Assembly: GCA_003452655.1 (NCBI GenBank)
Contig: DMNR01000421.1
Location: forward strand, 40,893 to 46,585
Source of the DNA: Actinomycetota bacterium
Lineage (GTDB): Bacteria; Actinomycetota; Actinomycetes; S36-B12; UBA10799
DNA: 5,693 bases
Direction: 5' to 3'
The position numbers and the translations under genes are program-made. Shown here one piece after another: positions 4,985 through 5,693 of the stretch (positions within the stretch are counted from its first letter, which is position 1; each line of letters opens with the position of its first letter). The notes below the pieces were generated by a model. It saw only the letters and a program-made list of their open reading frames with translations, ran no database searches and was not told the DNA's origin.

Positions 4985-5693
4985 ATGACCAAAGCGGCGG
5001 CATTCTTCGATCTTGATAAGACGCTGCTGGCAAAGTCGAGCACGCTCGCTTATGCCAAGCCGCTCTACCAAAGTGGCATGTTGACTCGGCAGGACCTGAT
5101 GCGTAGCGCATACGGCCAGTTCGTCTACCTCGTTGCCGGAGCTAACGAACAGCAGATGGACCAGATGCGTGTCTACATGTCTGAACTGGTCAAGGGGTGG
5201 GATGTCGAACACGTTAAGGTGATCGCTGCCGAGGGCCTGTCGACGGTGATCGAACCCATCGTCTACGCGGAGGCCCTGACGCTCTTCGATGAACACCATG
5301 CGGCTGGGCGTGACGTCATAGTCATCTCCTCGTCGGGGACCGAGATCATCGAACCGATCTGTGCATTACTCGGCGCCGATAAAGCCATCGGGAGCCAGGT
5401 CGCAATCGAGGATGGCAAGTACACCGGCGAGATACTTTTCTACGCCTACGGTGAGGGAAAGGCGGATGCGATCCGCCTTTTGGCCGCCGATGAGGGATAC
5501 GACCTCTCCGCGAGCTACGCCTACTCAGATTCGTTGACAGATCTACCAATGCTTGAAGCTGTAGGTAATCCAGTCGCAACAAATCCCGACAAGGAATTGC
5601 GCGCGGTTGCCCGGGATCGTGTGTGGCCGGTGCTCGACTTTCGCAAACCCGTTGCGATGGCATCCAAGGAAGCTCACGCGCGCAACCGCGCCG
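4985..5693 (+). CDS. HAD-IB family hydrolase, SerB-like phosphatase (3' end outside window)
   Basis: A haloacid-dehalogenase superfamily phosphatase of the IB (phosphoserine-phosphatase-like) subgroup. The 236 visible residues, translated by hand, carry all four motifs. Motif I is FFDLDKTLL with nucleophile Asp9 and acid/base Asp11. Motif II is VIVISSSGTE at 111-120 with a phosphate-binding Ser. Motif III includes Lys159 in YGEGKADAI, and motif IV YSDSLTDLPML at 180-190 has metal-binding Asp182 and Asp186. A helical cap lies between motifs I and II (about 20-95). The AGGGAG before ATG 4985 supports this start. The frame is open to the window edge and has already passed the catalytic core; the family in actinobacteria usually continues for a few dozen residues with a basic C-terminal tail. 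The gene is divergent from the pilus operon and corresponds to Rv3661 by position. The physiological substrate is unknown; small phosphomonoesters are likely, and true phosphoserine phosphatase activity should not be assumed. Confidence 0.93.
   Translation, partial: MTKAAAFFDLDKTLLAKSSTLAYAKPLYQSGMLTRQDLMRSAYGQFVYLVAGANEQQMDQMRVYMSELVKGWDVEHVKVIAAEGLSTVIEPIVYAEALTLFDEHHAAGRDVIVISSSGTEIIEPICALLGADKAIGSQVAIEDGKYTGEILFYAYGEGKADAIRLLAADEGYDLSASYAYSDSLTDLPMLEAVGNPVATNPDKELRAVARDRVWPVLDFRKPVAMASKEAHARNRA

Noticed and set aside
5346..5663. Minus-strand open frame opposite the phosphatase
   Set aside because: Antisense to the HAD-IB gene, Arg/His/Pro-rich; a shadow.
1..5693. CRISPR arrays, tRNA/rRNA genes, insertion sequences, att sites
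   Set aside because: No regularly spaced repeats, cloverleaf-like segments, transposase motifs or long terminal inverted repeats were seen; the gene order is that of a conserved chromosomal block.

Overview
The window is GC-rich DNA from a member of the Actinomycetota. Its gene order is ssd-tadA-tadB-tadC-pilin-tadE-like, read leftward, with a divergent HAD-IB phosphatase gene and a 6C small RNA in the gap between them. This matches the conserved block I know from mycobacteria (Rv3661 to Rv3654c in M. tuberculosis) and from streptomycetes. The sequence does not let me name a genus.

Positions 1-4557 (minus strand) hold a compact tight-adherence/Flp-type pilus operon. In transcription order it encodes: a MinD/CpaE-type ATPase (ssd, 4557-3469), the CpaF/TadA motor ATPase (3472-2243), two T2SSF inner-membrane platform proteins, TadB (2246-1515) and TadC (1518-742), a 59-residue Flp-like pilin (574-395), a TadE-like pseudopilin (about 392-9), and the first four codons of another gene (12-1), probably a second TadE/TadG-like secreted protein. 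ssd/tadA, tadA/tadB, tadB/tadC and tadE/next gene each overlap by 4 bp (ATGA), which implies translational coupling. The pilin is the exception. It sits behind a 167-bp gap that contains a large bulged hairpin, and it has its own strong Shine-Dalgarno sequence.

Positions 4558-4984 are the 427-bp divergent intergenic region. On the minus strand it encodes a 6C RNA: two back-to-back perfect stem-loops, each with a loop of exactly six C. A plausible promoter lies just upstream, overlapped by a 14-bp near-perfect palindrome. The RNA points toward ssd and its terminator lies about 165 bp before the ssd start codon. No confident promoter was found for ssd or for the phosphatase gene.

Positions 4985-5693 (plus strand) hold a HAD-IB (SerB-like) hydrolase with all four catalytic motifs, cut off by the window end.

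Likely joint function: TadA powers assembly through TadB/TadC, and Ssd/TadZ probably localises the machine. The pilin and the TadE-like protein both carry a G-M-x-T-A-E prepilin-peptidase site, although no prepilin peptidase is encoded in the window. The locus is a known type. The points most worth following are the pilin leader hairpin, the lysine-less ATPase motif in Ssd, and the position and control of the 6C RNA.
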